This document shows, one piece after another, positions 1 to 7,532 of a DNA stretch of 18,131 bases. Both the position numbers and the translations under genes were made by a program. Within the stretch, counting starts at the first letter, position 1. Every line of letters begins with the position of its first letter. This DNA comes from Streptosporangiaceae bacterium (GTDB lineage Bacteria; Actinomycetota; Actinomycetes; Streptosporangiales; Streptosporangiaceae). The stretch covers positions 1-18,131 of the forward strand of contig JASHSZ010000688.1 in the NCBI GenBank assembly GCA_030040815.1, in the 5' to 3' direction. Under the pieces are notes generated by a model. That model was given only the letters and a program-made list of their open reading frames with translations. It was not told where the DNA came from and ran no database searches.

Positions 1-1019
1 ATCCGCTCCATGTCCCGTTCGCGCCGCCTGGCTCGCCCGGGGGCCAGGCGATCCCACACCGCGAACCGTCCCGCCCGCACTCTGCCCACGCTCAGCTCCA
101 CCGGCGCCCCCAGCGCCCGCGCGACATCATCCCGGCGCCGCAACCGGTCCGACACCAGCGCCTCCACCACCACAAACCCAACGCCCACCAGCAGCCCCAA
201 AAGCAGGCCCGCCAGCGCGTACTGAAGCGCAACCCTCAGCCGAGACTGCGGCACCGGCGCCGCGGTGTCATAGACGTAGCTATCCCTGATCTGCTGCTCT
301 GTCGCTGCCGGGGTTACGGTCGCCGCGTCTTCAAACCCACTCAGCGTGCCCCCGTCGCGGATCAGCTCAGCCTGCATCGCCGTGACCTGCTTTTGCTGTC
401 GGGCAGACGCGGGTTCTGCCTTCAGCCGTGCTAGCGCGGCGTTGTCGGCGTCGACCGCGCTCTGGGCCGCTCTCACTTGCTCTCTGAGAGACAGGCTGAA
501 GAGTTGCTGCTGCCGCCGGATCCCAGCCGCCCGGATCTCAAGGAAGGCCGCCGCAAGGGCATTTGCTTCCCGGACAGCCATGCTGCTTGACCGTGCACTG
601 ACGGTGATCGTTATGATCTCATCTGTAACGTCCGCCACGGTGTAATCGGAGAGCAGCTTGGCGACGCTCTCCCGTAGGTCCAGTTCGTGTACGACCCTTC
701 CCGCGACGACGCGAGTCTGGGCCAGCGCCACGTCAGTCTGGATTGGGTCGGTCGCATCCTCGGTCGCGGGGTACATGAGGATCAGCGAGGTCGAGGCCTT
801 ATGTGGGGGTGGTGCAAGCACATAGATGCCGGCGCCGAATACGAGGCCTACTGCTGCGAACGTGACCCATAGCCACCTCCGCCGACTGAGTGCTGCTCCC
901 AGGTAAGAAAGGCTGACCAGGCCAGCCGCGGCGTTCACCGGGCCGCGCGGCCCTTGCGGCAGGCCGCGGGTCACCCAGAGATCTCTTGATGAAGCACGGC
1001 CGAGCTGGGGTGCGCTCAC
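1..1019 (-). CDS. Wzz-type polysaccharide chain-length/export protein, partial (3' end outside window)
   Basis: An open frame reads from a GTG at 1019–1017 to the left edge: 339 codons without a stop. Residues 49–69 form a first membrane segment, followed by an extracytoplasmic region with a Wzz-like start (DATDPIQTDV at 88–97) and a helical, Ala/Gln/Arg-rich, coiled-coil-like stretch at about 152–222. A second membrane segment lies at about 263–286, then a basic cytoplasmic start (SDRLRRRDDVARALGAPV). This is the layout of Wzz/BY-kinase adaptors that control chain length or export of surface polysaccharides. Its GTG overlaps the upstream gene's TGA (GTGA), with GGAG six bases upstream, so the two genes are probably translationally coupled. 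The motif DPIQT and the RLRRRDD segment recur in the neighbour, so the two look paralogous. Whether a kinase domain follows cannot be seen. Confidence 0.8.
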   Translation of the reverse strand, partial: MSAPQLGRASSRDLWVTRGLPQGPRGPVNAAAGLVSLSYLGAALSRRRWLWVTFAAVGLVFGAGIYVLAPPPHKASTSLILMYPATEDATDPIQTDVALAQTRVVAGRVVHELDLRESVAKLLSDYTVADVTDEIITITVSARSSSMAVREANALAAAFLEIRAAGIRRQQQLFSLSLREQVRAAQSAVDADNAALARLKAEPASARQQKQVTAMQAELIRDGGTLSGFEDAATVTPAATEQQIRDSYVYDTAAPVPQSRLRVALQYALAGLLLGLLVGVGFVVVEALVSDRLRRRDDVARALGAPVELSVGRVRAGRFAVWDRLAPGRARRRERDMER

Positions 1020-2281
1020 CTGAACTCCGTGAAGCCCGTAACTCGAGTCGGCATCCGGCGCTGCACAGGCCGCTCCAGCTCCGGAAGGCGCCCTGTCGTC
1101 GGGTCAGTGGGATCTGGGTCGGCGACAATGATGCCGCTGATATCGCGACCATCACTCGACGCGCTGACCGCAACCTTGGCAAGCTGCTCAGCGGTCACCG
1201 CACCCGTCGAGACGGCGAGGACTGTAGCTGTCGTTTGCATCGCCGGTCTGACCTGTGGGTCCCGGTAATCCGCCACCGTCACGATGACCGTGAATGCCGC
1301 ATCCGGCTGCGGGTCGGCGCCATCGGCGAGACGCGTGCTGAACGGACGCCCGAGCGCCGTCGCTCGGTTGCTACATGCCGCCGCGAGAGTGGCGCTAACA
1401 CCCTGATTCAGCTCCGGGCCTACTACGAGAGTCGTCTGGATGCCGAGTGCTGCGGCAAACGCCGCGACCTGGGGGCCCAGCGAAAGCGCTCCGCGATCGT
1501 TCGAAAGCGAAATCACGGTCAGGGACGCGCCCGCGCTCCCGGAGCCTTGGTAATCCGGTACCCCGAGCTGACGCAACGCTCTGCGCAGGCTCCACGCATC
1601 GACCGCTGTGGGCTCGTAGCTCTCGAAGAGCCGAGCCCAGCCGGTGGCGTCGGAAGGACGACGTACCGCGATTGAGGCAAGCACGGGTACGCCGATCGAC
1701 CGGGCTATATCATCCCGGCGCCGCAGCCGCTTGTCGGTCGTGCTCAGCGCCAGCGCGATCACGATGCCCACCAGCAATCCGAGCAGCAGGCCGAGCCCTG
1801 CGAACTCGGCGCGGGTACGACTCAGCGAACCGGTCGCTGTGGTAGCGGGCTCGACGACCTGACCGCCCACCACCCCGCTTGACGCATGATGGGCCTTGAT
1901 GTACGCCAGATAGCTCCGCGCCACTGCGTTGGCGAGGGCCTCGGCCGCGCTCGACGTCCTTGCGTGGCCGGTGATCGCGAGGACATTGGGCGTCAGGCTG
2001 CTGACTGTTACGCGGCGCTCCATCACGGTCAGCGACACCGACGGGACAACGGCCTGGCCCGCTGCCGTCAGTACCGGCTCGCTTCCCGCCAGGAGTACTT
2101 GGGTCTGGATGGGGTCCACGGGACCTGTGCCGGGTAGCTGCAGCTCAACTAGCGCTCGGCTGGCGAGCAAGGGAGGCGCCAGCACCGTGTACCCAATCCC
2201 CAATCCAAGCCCAAGAACAGCCGCAACGACGACAGCTACCTTGTGTTGACGTACGGCCATCAGGAAGCGCCTGAAGTCCAT
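1016..2281 (-). CDS. Wzz-like membrane protein with degenerate nucleotide-binding domain
   Basis: 421 residues from the ATG reading MDFRRFLMAVRQHK; a start 17 codons further upstream is possible, but AGGTGA directly precedes this ATG. Membrane segments lie at about 14–35 and 160–180. Between them is a short extracytoplasmic part of about 125 residues with no long coiled coil. After the second segment come KRLRRRDDIARSIGVPVL and a domain shaped like the BY-kinase/ParA fold (VISLSNDRGALSLGPQVA at about 256–273, then a hydrophobic strand TTLVVG). The P-loop position lacks a GKT/GKS sequence, so ATP binding is doubtful. It is likely a chain-length or export scaffold in the plasma membrane for surface polysaccharide. 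It is co-transcribed with the paralogue that follows it. Confidence 0.78.
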   Translation of the reverse strand: MDFRRFLMAVRQHKVAVVVAAVLGLGLGIGYTVLAPPLLASRALVELQLPGTGPVDPIQTQVLLAGSEPVLTAAGQAVVPSVSLTVMERRVTVSSLTPNVLAITGHARTSSAAEALANAVARSYLAYIKAHHASSGVVGGQVVEPATTATGSLSRTRAEFAGLGLLLGLLVGIVIALALSTTDKRLRRRDDIARSIGVPVLASIAVRRPSDATGWARLFESYEPTAVDAWSLRRALRQLGVPDYQGSGSAGASLTVISLSNDRGALSLGPQVAAFAAALGIQTTLVVGPELNQGVSATLAAACSNRATALGRPFSTRLADGADPQPDAAFTVIVTVADYRDPQVRPAMQTTATVLAVSTGAVTAEQLAKVAVSASSDGRDISGIIVADPDPTDPTTGRLPELERPVQRRMPTRVTGFTEFR

Positions 2282-2721
2282 ATCACCTGCCGTAGGTCTG
2301 GGGCGCGCGCCGCGCAGTACGGGCTGCGGCACGGCTTCGCCGAAGGGGGTGCTGCGAGACAGAACCCCGTTTCTTCATTCGAGTGTCGACCGGGTCACCC
2401 TGATACGGCTGCGGCATCCAGGTTGCGGAGGCTTCCGTCTGCTTGCCTTGGTCGCGTTTGTCGGCCTGCCCGGCGCAGGTGAGCACGCCAACGTCGGTGC
2501 GCGGCCAGCGCCCTGGCCGGCTGCGGCCCGGTGGGCCTATGCTGAACCGCGGGTTATCAGTCAATTTGCCGACTAAACAAAAGGCGCTGACGGAGGTTAG
2601 CTGGCCCTAGCAATCGCGAGCGACCCCGGAAAGCTCGAGAGCCAGCCCGATTGACTGCTCATTCTGCCACCCGAGTCCGACGCCACGATCGGCGTCGGCG
2701 TGCTGAGCTGATCGGAGTCCG
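2282..2721. other. Divergent intergenic region between wzz-like gene and rmlC
   Basis: This 440-base gap separates the divergent Wzz-like and RmlC genes. Short open frames on both strands show no recognisable family and lack convincing ribosome sites, so I call no gene. It includes an AT-richer patch at about 2550–2583 and one promoter-like pair on the minus strand (separate entry). The gap probably carries the promoters of both divergent transcripts. Confidence 0.5.
2536..2564 (-). promoter_or_regulatory. Possible promoter for the wzz-like pair
   Basis: On the minus strand TTGACT (2564–2559) is followed after 17 bases by CATAGG (2541–2536), a fair -35 and a weak -10. Transcription would start near 2529 and leave a leader of about 250 bases before the ATG at 2281. 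Support is by motif and spacing only. Confidence 0.3.
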
Positions 2722-3270
2722 ATGAATGTCCGCAAGGTCGCGTCAATATCTGGTGCGCTCCTATTCGTGCCAACCCCGCACGTGGACGAGCGTGGATTCT
2801 TCTCGCGTACCTTCGATGCAGAGATTGCCGCAACCGCCGGCCTCAACCCTGCAGCCTTCGTTCAAGACAGCGTCTCCCGCTCAGCACGCGGCGTGATTCG
2901 CGGCCTTCATCTGCGCAGCGGCGCCGGCGAGGCCAAGCTCGTGCGCTGCTCGTACGGAGCGATCTTCGACGTCGTCGTGGACCTGCGCCCACAGTCGCCG
3001 ACGTTCCGGAATTGGAGGAGCTTCCTCCTGCGTGATGACGAGCAGGTATCGCTCTACGTGCCGGCAGGCTGCGCCCACGGCTTTCAGGCCCTCAGCGAGC
3101 CGGCCGATGTGGCGTATCGCATCGATCGTGTCCACAATCCCGGTGAGGACGTCACGATCGCATTCAACGATCCCGAGTTGGCAATCCCCTGGCCGTTGCC
3201 GCCTTCGGCGCTGTCGTCACGAGATCGCATGGCGCCACTCCTCGCAGCCGTGCTGGAGCAGCTCGAATAG
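2722..3270 (+). CDS. rfbC: dTDP-4-dehydrorhamnose 3,5-epimerase family protein
   Basis: 182 residues, the usual size for RmlC. The cupin-fold family motifs are in order: DERGFFSRTF near 24–33, QDSVSRSARGVIRGLHLR near 48–65 with the catalytic His in RGLH, KLVRCSYGAIFDVVVDLR near 73–90, VPAGCAHGFQ near 113–122, NDPELAIPWP near 151–160 and SSRD near 168–171 for the SxKD-type Asp. The family epimerises C3 and C5 of dTDP-4-keto-6-deoxyglucose in dTDP-L-rhamnose synthesis; close relatives make other deoxysugars. No rmlA, rmlB or rmlD lies in the window, so it may use dTDP-sugar made elsewhere. The first ATG (2722) fits the family N-terminus. The RmlC family is clear; rhamnose as end product is inferred. 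Confidence 0.88.
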   Translation: MNVRKVASISGALLFVPTPHVDERGFFSRTFDAEIAATAGLNPAAFVQDSVSRSARGVIRGLHLRSGAGEAKLVRCSYGAIFDVVVDLRPQSPTFRNWRSFLLRDDEQVSLYVPAGCAHGFQALSEPADVAYRIDRVHNPGEDVTIAFNDPELAIPWPLPPSALSSRDRMAPLLAAVLEQLE

Positions 3271-3511
3271 CACGCATACGGCCGTAGCCCAGGCCAGCGT
3301 CCCGCCCATCGGCGTGGTCACGCCAAAACCGTGCCACCGACCAGGCGCGTCGACTACCATCTCACCGCCACCAACGCCCGTATCACGGGCGACCGCTTGC
3401 CGCTCTCCTACACCGCGACTCGCACTCGGGATCGCTCACGGCTCTGGGTCACCGGCTCAACGCTGCCCGTGGCCGACGCAATATCGGAATCCGGGAAATG
3501 TTGGAGATGTT
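3271..3511. other. Intergenic spacer between rfbC and the adenylate-forming gene
   Basis: 241 bases with an open frame running through but no recognisable protein similarity and no ribosome site before position 3503. I see no hairpin terminator, so read-through from the epimerase gene is possible. Nothing else is identifiable. Confidence 0.4.
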
Positions 3512-4717
3512 ATGACGGCCTTCCGAGAGGCACTTCTCGGCCCGAGCTACTGGCACCATCGTCGACTTATCGAGCAATCGAAGAGCTGGTCAGCAAAGGA
3601 GATTCGCGAGTATCAGGCGGAACGAGTTAACCGGCTTGTTCGGAGATACGGCGATGAAGTAACACGCAAAGAAGACTACCGTGAGCACTTGCGGCGCTAT
3701 GGCCGGTGGGATGCGCCACTCTTTACTCACACTGTACGGACCAGTGGCACGTCAGGCCAGCCGTTGCGATTTACCGCCGACACGCTTGCCCGGCGGCAAA
3801 AGGAGCGTGCGTACCTCTTTGATATCTGGTCGCAGATCGGCTTTGCCCCGCACGACCTTAGGGTAGCCTATCGCGGAGATGTTCACGAAGGTCTCGTCCG
3901 GTACAACCGCCTCGAGAATCTGTGGATAATCTCGCCGAGCGCGACAATGGAGCGCGACCTCGACAGGTTGCGCAGCTGGGTGCGCACGGTGCCACCGTTC
4001 TTCCTGCATGTCCATGCTAGTTCGCTCTACACCTTTATCGACCTGCTCGGCGAAGACGTCTTCCGGCGGCTGCCCATCAGGGGGATCATCGCGGGATCGG
4101 AAGCATTTCCGATTGCCGAGCAGGCCCGCTTCGAGCGAGATTTCGGCATCCAAATTGCGCACTGGTATGGCCATAGTGAGTATGCCGTCCTGGCTTATAA
4201 CTGCAGGAAGTGCCGGGGTTTTCACTTCTATCCGACCTATGGGTACGCCGAATTCCTGCCGTCAGGAACGGAAGACTGCCAGCGCGTCGTCGCGACCTCC
4301 TTCAACCGCATCGGCACTCAGTTCATCCGATATGACACCGGGGACCTGGCCACCGTGGCGACCGGAACGTGTACGGCCGACCAGTTTCCGCGGGTCGACG
4401 CGATCGTCGGGAGGGCGCAGGAGACCTTCACTGACAGCGAGGGCCGCCGGCGGTCACTATTCGGCTACATCTTCGGGGATGAGAAGAGCGTCCTCTGGGA
4501 CCATATACAGGACCTGCAGGTTGTCCAGGACCGGCCAGGGGCTTTGTTGATTCGCCTTGTCACGGATCCTGCTACCAATAGAGCCCAGATAGAGCAGATC
4601 CTGCAGAACCGCATGCCGATGGCGACTCTAGAGTTCGAGTATGTGTCGGTGATCGAGCGAAGCGCCAGCGGAAAGCGCAGATACTTCGTTGACGCCATGG
4701 CGGGCGGCGATCATTGA
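3512..4717 (+). CDS. PaaK/CapK-like adenylate-forming enzyme
   Basis: 401 residues from the ATG at 3512, preceded by GGAGA at 3503–3507; the frame is open further upstream, but that part resembles nothing. Motifs of the ANL adenylating superfamily, PaaK/CapK branch, are visible: the Ser/Thr/Gly-rich phosphate loop RTSGTSGQPLRF near residue 75, GSEAFP, WYGHSEY followed by YNCRKCRGFHFYPTYGYAEF (CxxC plus the PaaK-like GxH pattern), YDTGDLA as the ATP-ribose motif, GRAQETFTDSEG as the hinge region and a C-terminal SASGKRR with a candidate catalytic Lys. Members activate carboxylic acids as acyl adenylates and often as CoA esters. The substrate here is unknown. Next to polysaccharide genes it may activate an acyl group for sugar decoration, which is inference. 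Cytosolic, with no signal peptide. Confidence 0.82.
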   Translation: MTAFREALLGPSYWHHRRLIEQSKSWSAKEIREYQAERVNRLVRRYGDEVTRKEDYREHLRRYGRWDAPLFTHTVRTSGTSGQPLRFTADTLARRQKERAYLFDIWSQIGFAPHDLRVAYRGDVHEGLVRYNRLENLWIISPSATMERDLDRLRSWVRTVPPFFLHVHASSLYTFIDLLGEDVFRRLPIRGIIAGSEAFPIAEQARFERDFGIQIAHWYGHSEYAVLAYNCRKCRGFHFYPTYGYAEFLPSGTEDCQRVVATSFNRIGTQFIRYDTGDLATVATGTCTADQFPRVDAIVGRAQETFTDSEGRRRSLFGYIFGDEKSVLWDHIQDLQVVQDRPGALLIRLVTDPATNRAQIEQILQNRMPMATLEFEYVSVIERSASGKRRYFVDAMAGGDH

Positions 4718-4811
4718 TCGTCTGAGTGCCTGCCCGGCCTCCGCGCCGCGGCGACCGCACGAGTCCACGCCGCTCGTGAGCAGCTCAGCTGGGTCGAGCG
4801 GGCACACCGAT

Positions 4812-4832
4812 CTGGCGGCAACCTGCCGTCAG
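4812..4832 (+). terminator. Hairpin between convergent genes, candidate terminator
   Basis: CTGGCGGCA (4812–4820), a three-base loop ACC and TGCCGTCAG (4824–4832) form a nine-pair stem with one G·U pair in the plus-strand transcript. It lies about 95 bases after the adenylate-forming gene and just beyond the stop of the convergent flavoprotein gene. There is no T-run, which is common for actinobacterial terminators. In the minus transcript the wobble becomes an A–C mismatch, so it suits the plus-strand gene better. Confidence 0.45.
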
Positions 4833-4838
4833 GCGGCC

Positions 4839-6086
4839 CTAGGAGCCGGACAAGGCCGACGGCGATGGCAACTCGGTGCTGTCTGCCTCCGGTCGGCTCA
4901 CCCTGCCCAACCGATGGGCAACCGAGCTGGCGAGCCGGCGCGCGGTGTTGTGTGTCCCGGAGATAAATCGGACCGAGGGTCCTAGGCTTACGGCCGTCGC
5001 AGCGCCGGCGAAATACAAGCCTGGCGCGGTCGACATGCCGTCGCGGCCGACGACCGGGTACCGATTAACAGTTGCGATCCTGGCTCGAAGGTCGTCCGAG
5101 AGGAAACCGAGCCGTGCGATGTCAACGCGGAATCCTGTCCCCGCGATGACGTGGTCAACGTCCATGCTGGAACTGCTGGGGCCGTCGAGCACGAGCCGCA
5201 CGCCGTTACTCGTTGGCTCGGCGGCTCGGACCCGGTGGTTGAGGAGTACGTCGACGACCCCTTCGACACGATCCTTGAGCCACCACGCGCCCGCGGGTCC
5301 GAGTACGGTTCGCGCCTTCGTTACCCGGATGCGTTCCGGGAGCAGACCAAAAGCCGCGGGCGAATCCACGACCAGGCACTTCCATCCCTCGCACGTCTTC
5401 GTGATCGGCCTGAAGACTCGCTGCAGCGGGCTCAGGTGCAGCGGGTTCCTCGGCAGCCAGCTAAGCTCCGGGCCTCGATGGATGAGGTGTGGCTCGGCTC
5501 CCGCCTCGTGGAGTAGTGCCGCCGTCTCCAGGGCTGACTGGCCGGCGCCAAGAACGGCCACGCTCTTCCCCGCGAATCGGTCAAATTCGCGATGGTCAGA
5601 CGTGTGCGAAACGAGGTCCGTCGGCAGGCTGGAAAGCTCGGGAGGAGTTAGCGCGTACGACAGCAGCCCGGTCGCCACGACCACCTGGCGGACCCTGATC
5701 GCATCAGCGTCGGAGAACGTCACCCGGAACCCGCCGGTTACCGATGAGACGTCGGTGACGGTACGGTCGACTACTCCGGGCACTAGCTGCGTCGTGAACC
5801 AGTCGGCGTAAGCCAGGAAGCGCTCAAGCGGGAGCGGCCCCACTCGAGGGACCCACTCAAGACCGCGCAGGCGGCAGTATGCCTCGATGTCGCTTCCACC
5901 CTGCGGGCTCGCTATATCGGAGCCATAGGGCTCAGACTTGAGGTTCATGAGCCTCGGCATGTGCGCCCGCCAGGTATCCATAGGGCGGCCAACGATGCTG
6001 TGGCCGATACCGAGCGACCGCAGGTGGGCAGAAATGGACAGGCCGTACGGGCCTGCACCGATAACCAGAACCTCATCAGCTGACAC
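4839..6086 (-). CDS. FAD-dependent monooxygenase-like oxidoreductase
   Basis: 415 residues from a GTG start, with AGGAA seven bases upstream. The N-terminus carries the FAD Rossmann motif VIGAGPYGLS (GxGxxG at 10–15). A linker motif VVVATGL lies near 136–142, and a second Rossmann motif AVLGAGQSALETAALL near 177–192 would bind NAD(P)H. AGTGF, a typical flavoprotein signature, is followed near the C-terminus by APGLYFAGAA. This two-dinucleotide layout matches flavin-dependent and N-hydroxylating monooxygenases and related flavoproteins, but the typical FMO fingerprint FxGxxxHxxx(Y/F) is not evident, so the reaction is open. It converges on the adenylate-forming gene and could oxidise a sugar or acyl precursor of the polysaccharide, which is inference. 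No signal peptide; cytosolic. Confidence 0.8.
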   Translation of the reverse strand: MSADEVLVIGAGPYGLSISAHLRSLGIGHSIVGRPMDTWRAHMPRLMNLKSEPYGSDIASPQGGSDIEAYCRLRGLEWVPRVGPLPLERFLAYADWFTTQLVPGVVDRTVTDVSSVTGGFRVTFSDADAIRVRQVVVATGLLSYALTPPELSSLPTDLVSHTSDHREFDRFAGKSVAVLGAGQSALETAALLHEAGAEPHLIHRGPELSWLPRNPLHLSPLQRVFRPITKTCEGWKCLVVDSPAAFGLLPERIRVTKARTVLGPAGAWWLKDRVEGVVDVLLNHRVRAAEPTSNGVRLVLDGPSSSSMDVDHVIAGTGFRVDIARLGFLSDDLRARIATVNRYPVVGRDGMSTAPGLYFAGAATAVSLGPSVRFISGTHNTARRLASSVAHRLGRVSRPEADSTELPSPSALSGS

Positions 6087-6669
6087 TGAAAATTCCTAGG
6101 CCTGTCGTTGTTAGTGCTTCCGATGGATGCAATTTTTAATGAGCCCGGCAACGTACGCGACGATGGCCGGGTCAAGCAGATCGAGCCGCACGCAGCCCGG
6201 TGACCACCTTGCGTTACGCTAACCCACCGCAGTCCAGGTCGGCTCAAGTCTTCTGCTGGCACTCAACGTGGGCGCAGTAACAGAACCGTGAGCGGACCGG
6301 TCTGATACAGCTCGCATACTCCGCATGCCCGAGACGCCGGCGCCTTCGGCATGGAGAAGACTTTCGACGGGCCCAATGTCCTCCGAGGTCGCAGGTACTT
6401 CAGCAGGTGCTCCGGCGAGCGGGGCGCTGCCCTTGCGGAAGTAGTCGAGCGAGGGTACTCACCATCCCGGTCCGACACCGACCATCGCAGATAGCACAGG
6501 CCGCTGGAATGACGGGCGTCCCACCCTTCCGGCGCCCGTTCGCCGCCCGGCCTGGGCCGTGAGAGCCATGCGTGTATCAGACCGGACAGGCGCGTGCTCC
6601 CGTGTCTAGGGAAGGAGTCGCGCGAACTGCGACAGACCTCGGGCCCGAGCAACTGCAAGCGGTGAGTAG
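6087..6669. other. 583-base intergenic region between flavoprotein and GH12 genes
   Basis: The genes on either side diverge, so promoters for both should be here. Several frames are open by virtue of high GC, but none reads as a known protein or has a convincing start. A perfect 13-bp inverted repeat with arms 276 bases apart lies inside (separate entry). The region may hold the remains of a small mobile element or of a decayed gene. Confidence 0.5.
6297..6585. repeat. Element-like segment bounded by 13-bp inverted repeats
   Basis: CCGGTCTGATACA at 6297–6309 is matched exactly by its reverse complement at 6573–6585. Allowing a three-base gap, the match continues inward for five more bases (CGCAT). 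The 289-base span has no recognisable transposase. I see no clear target duplication outside the arms, so a miniature transposable element is possible but unproven. The arms could instead be two operator sites for one regulator. Confidence 0.45.
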
Positions 6670-7482
6670 ATGGACCTGCGCGCGGTACTCCCCCGCTGCG
6701 GAGCGCCTTCGTCGCGCGCGTACCGGAAGCCAGCCATTCGGCGGGGAGCAACAGTCCTGTCAGCATGGCTGGCGGCAACGGCCCTGGTGGGATGCTCGGT
6801 ACCCCTGAGCGCAACGGCTAGCATTCCTGTCAGTGCCTCAATGCCCAGGCATCCGGCATGGATGTCGGCCCACCGGTTCGCTGCGTGGAACAATGACGGA
6901 TTCGTCGTCTATAATAACGAGTGGAACACTGCCCAGGCCGGCCCGCAGATGATCTGGGCAAATTCATTTCATTCGTGGGGAGTTGAATCTAAGCAACCGC
7001 CTTCCACGAGTGTAAAAACGTACCCGTGTGTTCAGCGGAATTATAACAATGTACTGCTAGCGAAGTTCACGGAACTTAGCAGCAGCTTTAGCCAGTCGAT
7101 GCCCGCGCTCACAGGCTTCGATGCCGAGTCCGCCTACGACATCTGGCTGGACAACTACAAGATCGAGGTCATGATCTGGGTAGACAACCACGGGCAAACT
7201 CCTGCCGGTAACGTCATCGCCAGCGCATGGCTTCAGGATCAGAGATTTACGGTCTGGCAGGCCGGCCCGACCATGTTTAGCTTCGTACTAGCCGACGGGC
7301 AGGAGACGTCCGGACACGTGAATATCCTTGCCTTCCTGCGGTGGCTCGTGCTGCGCAGGTATCTCGGTGGCCGTGCCACGTTGCGGCAAGTCGACTTCGG
7401 CTGGGAGATTGCCTCGACCGTGGGCGTTCCTATGACCTTTGTCATGAAAAACTACTCGCTGGCAAGCAATCCGCAATCATAA
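6670..7482 (+). CDS. Secreted GH12-type beta-glucanase, probable lipoprotein
   Basis: 270 residues. A basic N-terminus is followed by a hydrophobic stretch ending in a lipobox, LVGC at 39–42, so it is probably exported and lipid-anchored at Cys42. The mature part carries GH12 (cellulase family H) signatures: VYNNEWNT near 80–87, KTYPCV near 116, AYDIWLDN near 155–162, EVMIWVDNHG near 166–175, FTVWQAG near 193–199, a late DFGWEI near 242–247. By family knowledge the Glu in ExMIW (Glu166) is the nucleophile and the Glu in the GxEI motif (Glu246) the acid/base; both are kept. Members cut beta-1,4- or mixed beta-glucans or xyloglucan. Beside polysaccharide genes it may trim or release a glucan-like polymer, but scavenging is equally possible. 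The ATG follows a GGTGAG ribosome site. The N-region before the hydrophobic stretch is long, so an internal start is possible. Confidence 0.83.
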   Translation: MDLRAVLPRCGAPSSRAYRKPAIRRGATVLSAWLAATALVGCSVPLSATASIPVSASMPRHPAWMSAHRFAAWNNDGFVVYNNEWNTAQAGPQMIWANSFHSWGVESKQPPSTSVKTYPCVQRNYNNVLLAKFTELSSSFSQSMPALTGFDAESAYDIWLDNYKIEVMIWVDNHGQTPAGNVIASAWLQDQRFTVWQAGPTMFSFVLADGQETSGHVNILAFLRWLVLRRYLGGRATLRQVDFGWEIASTVGVPMTFVMKNYSLASNPQS

Positions 7483-7532
7483 TCAGCGCCTCGATGCTGC
7501 TCGGTCCGGGACCGACGCGCTCCCCGGGCTGG

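Noticed and set aside
2283..2564. 93-codon open frame on the minus strand upstream of the wzz-like gene
   Set aside because: No ribosome site and no recognisable family; it begins at the -35-like TTGACT.
2554..2565. Twelve-base match TTATCAGTCAAT with 10768–10779
   Set aside because: In an 18-kb window several 12-base matches are expected by chance, and the surroundings do not match.
3032..3511. 160-codon N-terminal extension of the adenylate-forming enzyme
   Set aside because: It overlaps the rfbC gene in another frame and resembles no protein; a GGAGA site precedes the ATG at 3512.
6263..6814. 183-codon open frame on the minus strand
   Set aside because: No recognisable domain, it overlaps the start of the GH12 gene, and the composition fits a GC-rich shadow frame.
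7502..7514. CGGTCC-G-GGACCG palindrome as terminator between the GH12 and CBS genes
   Set aside because: The one-base loop cannot form a good RNA hairpin and no T-run follows; it may still be a minor site.
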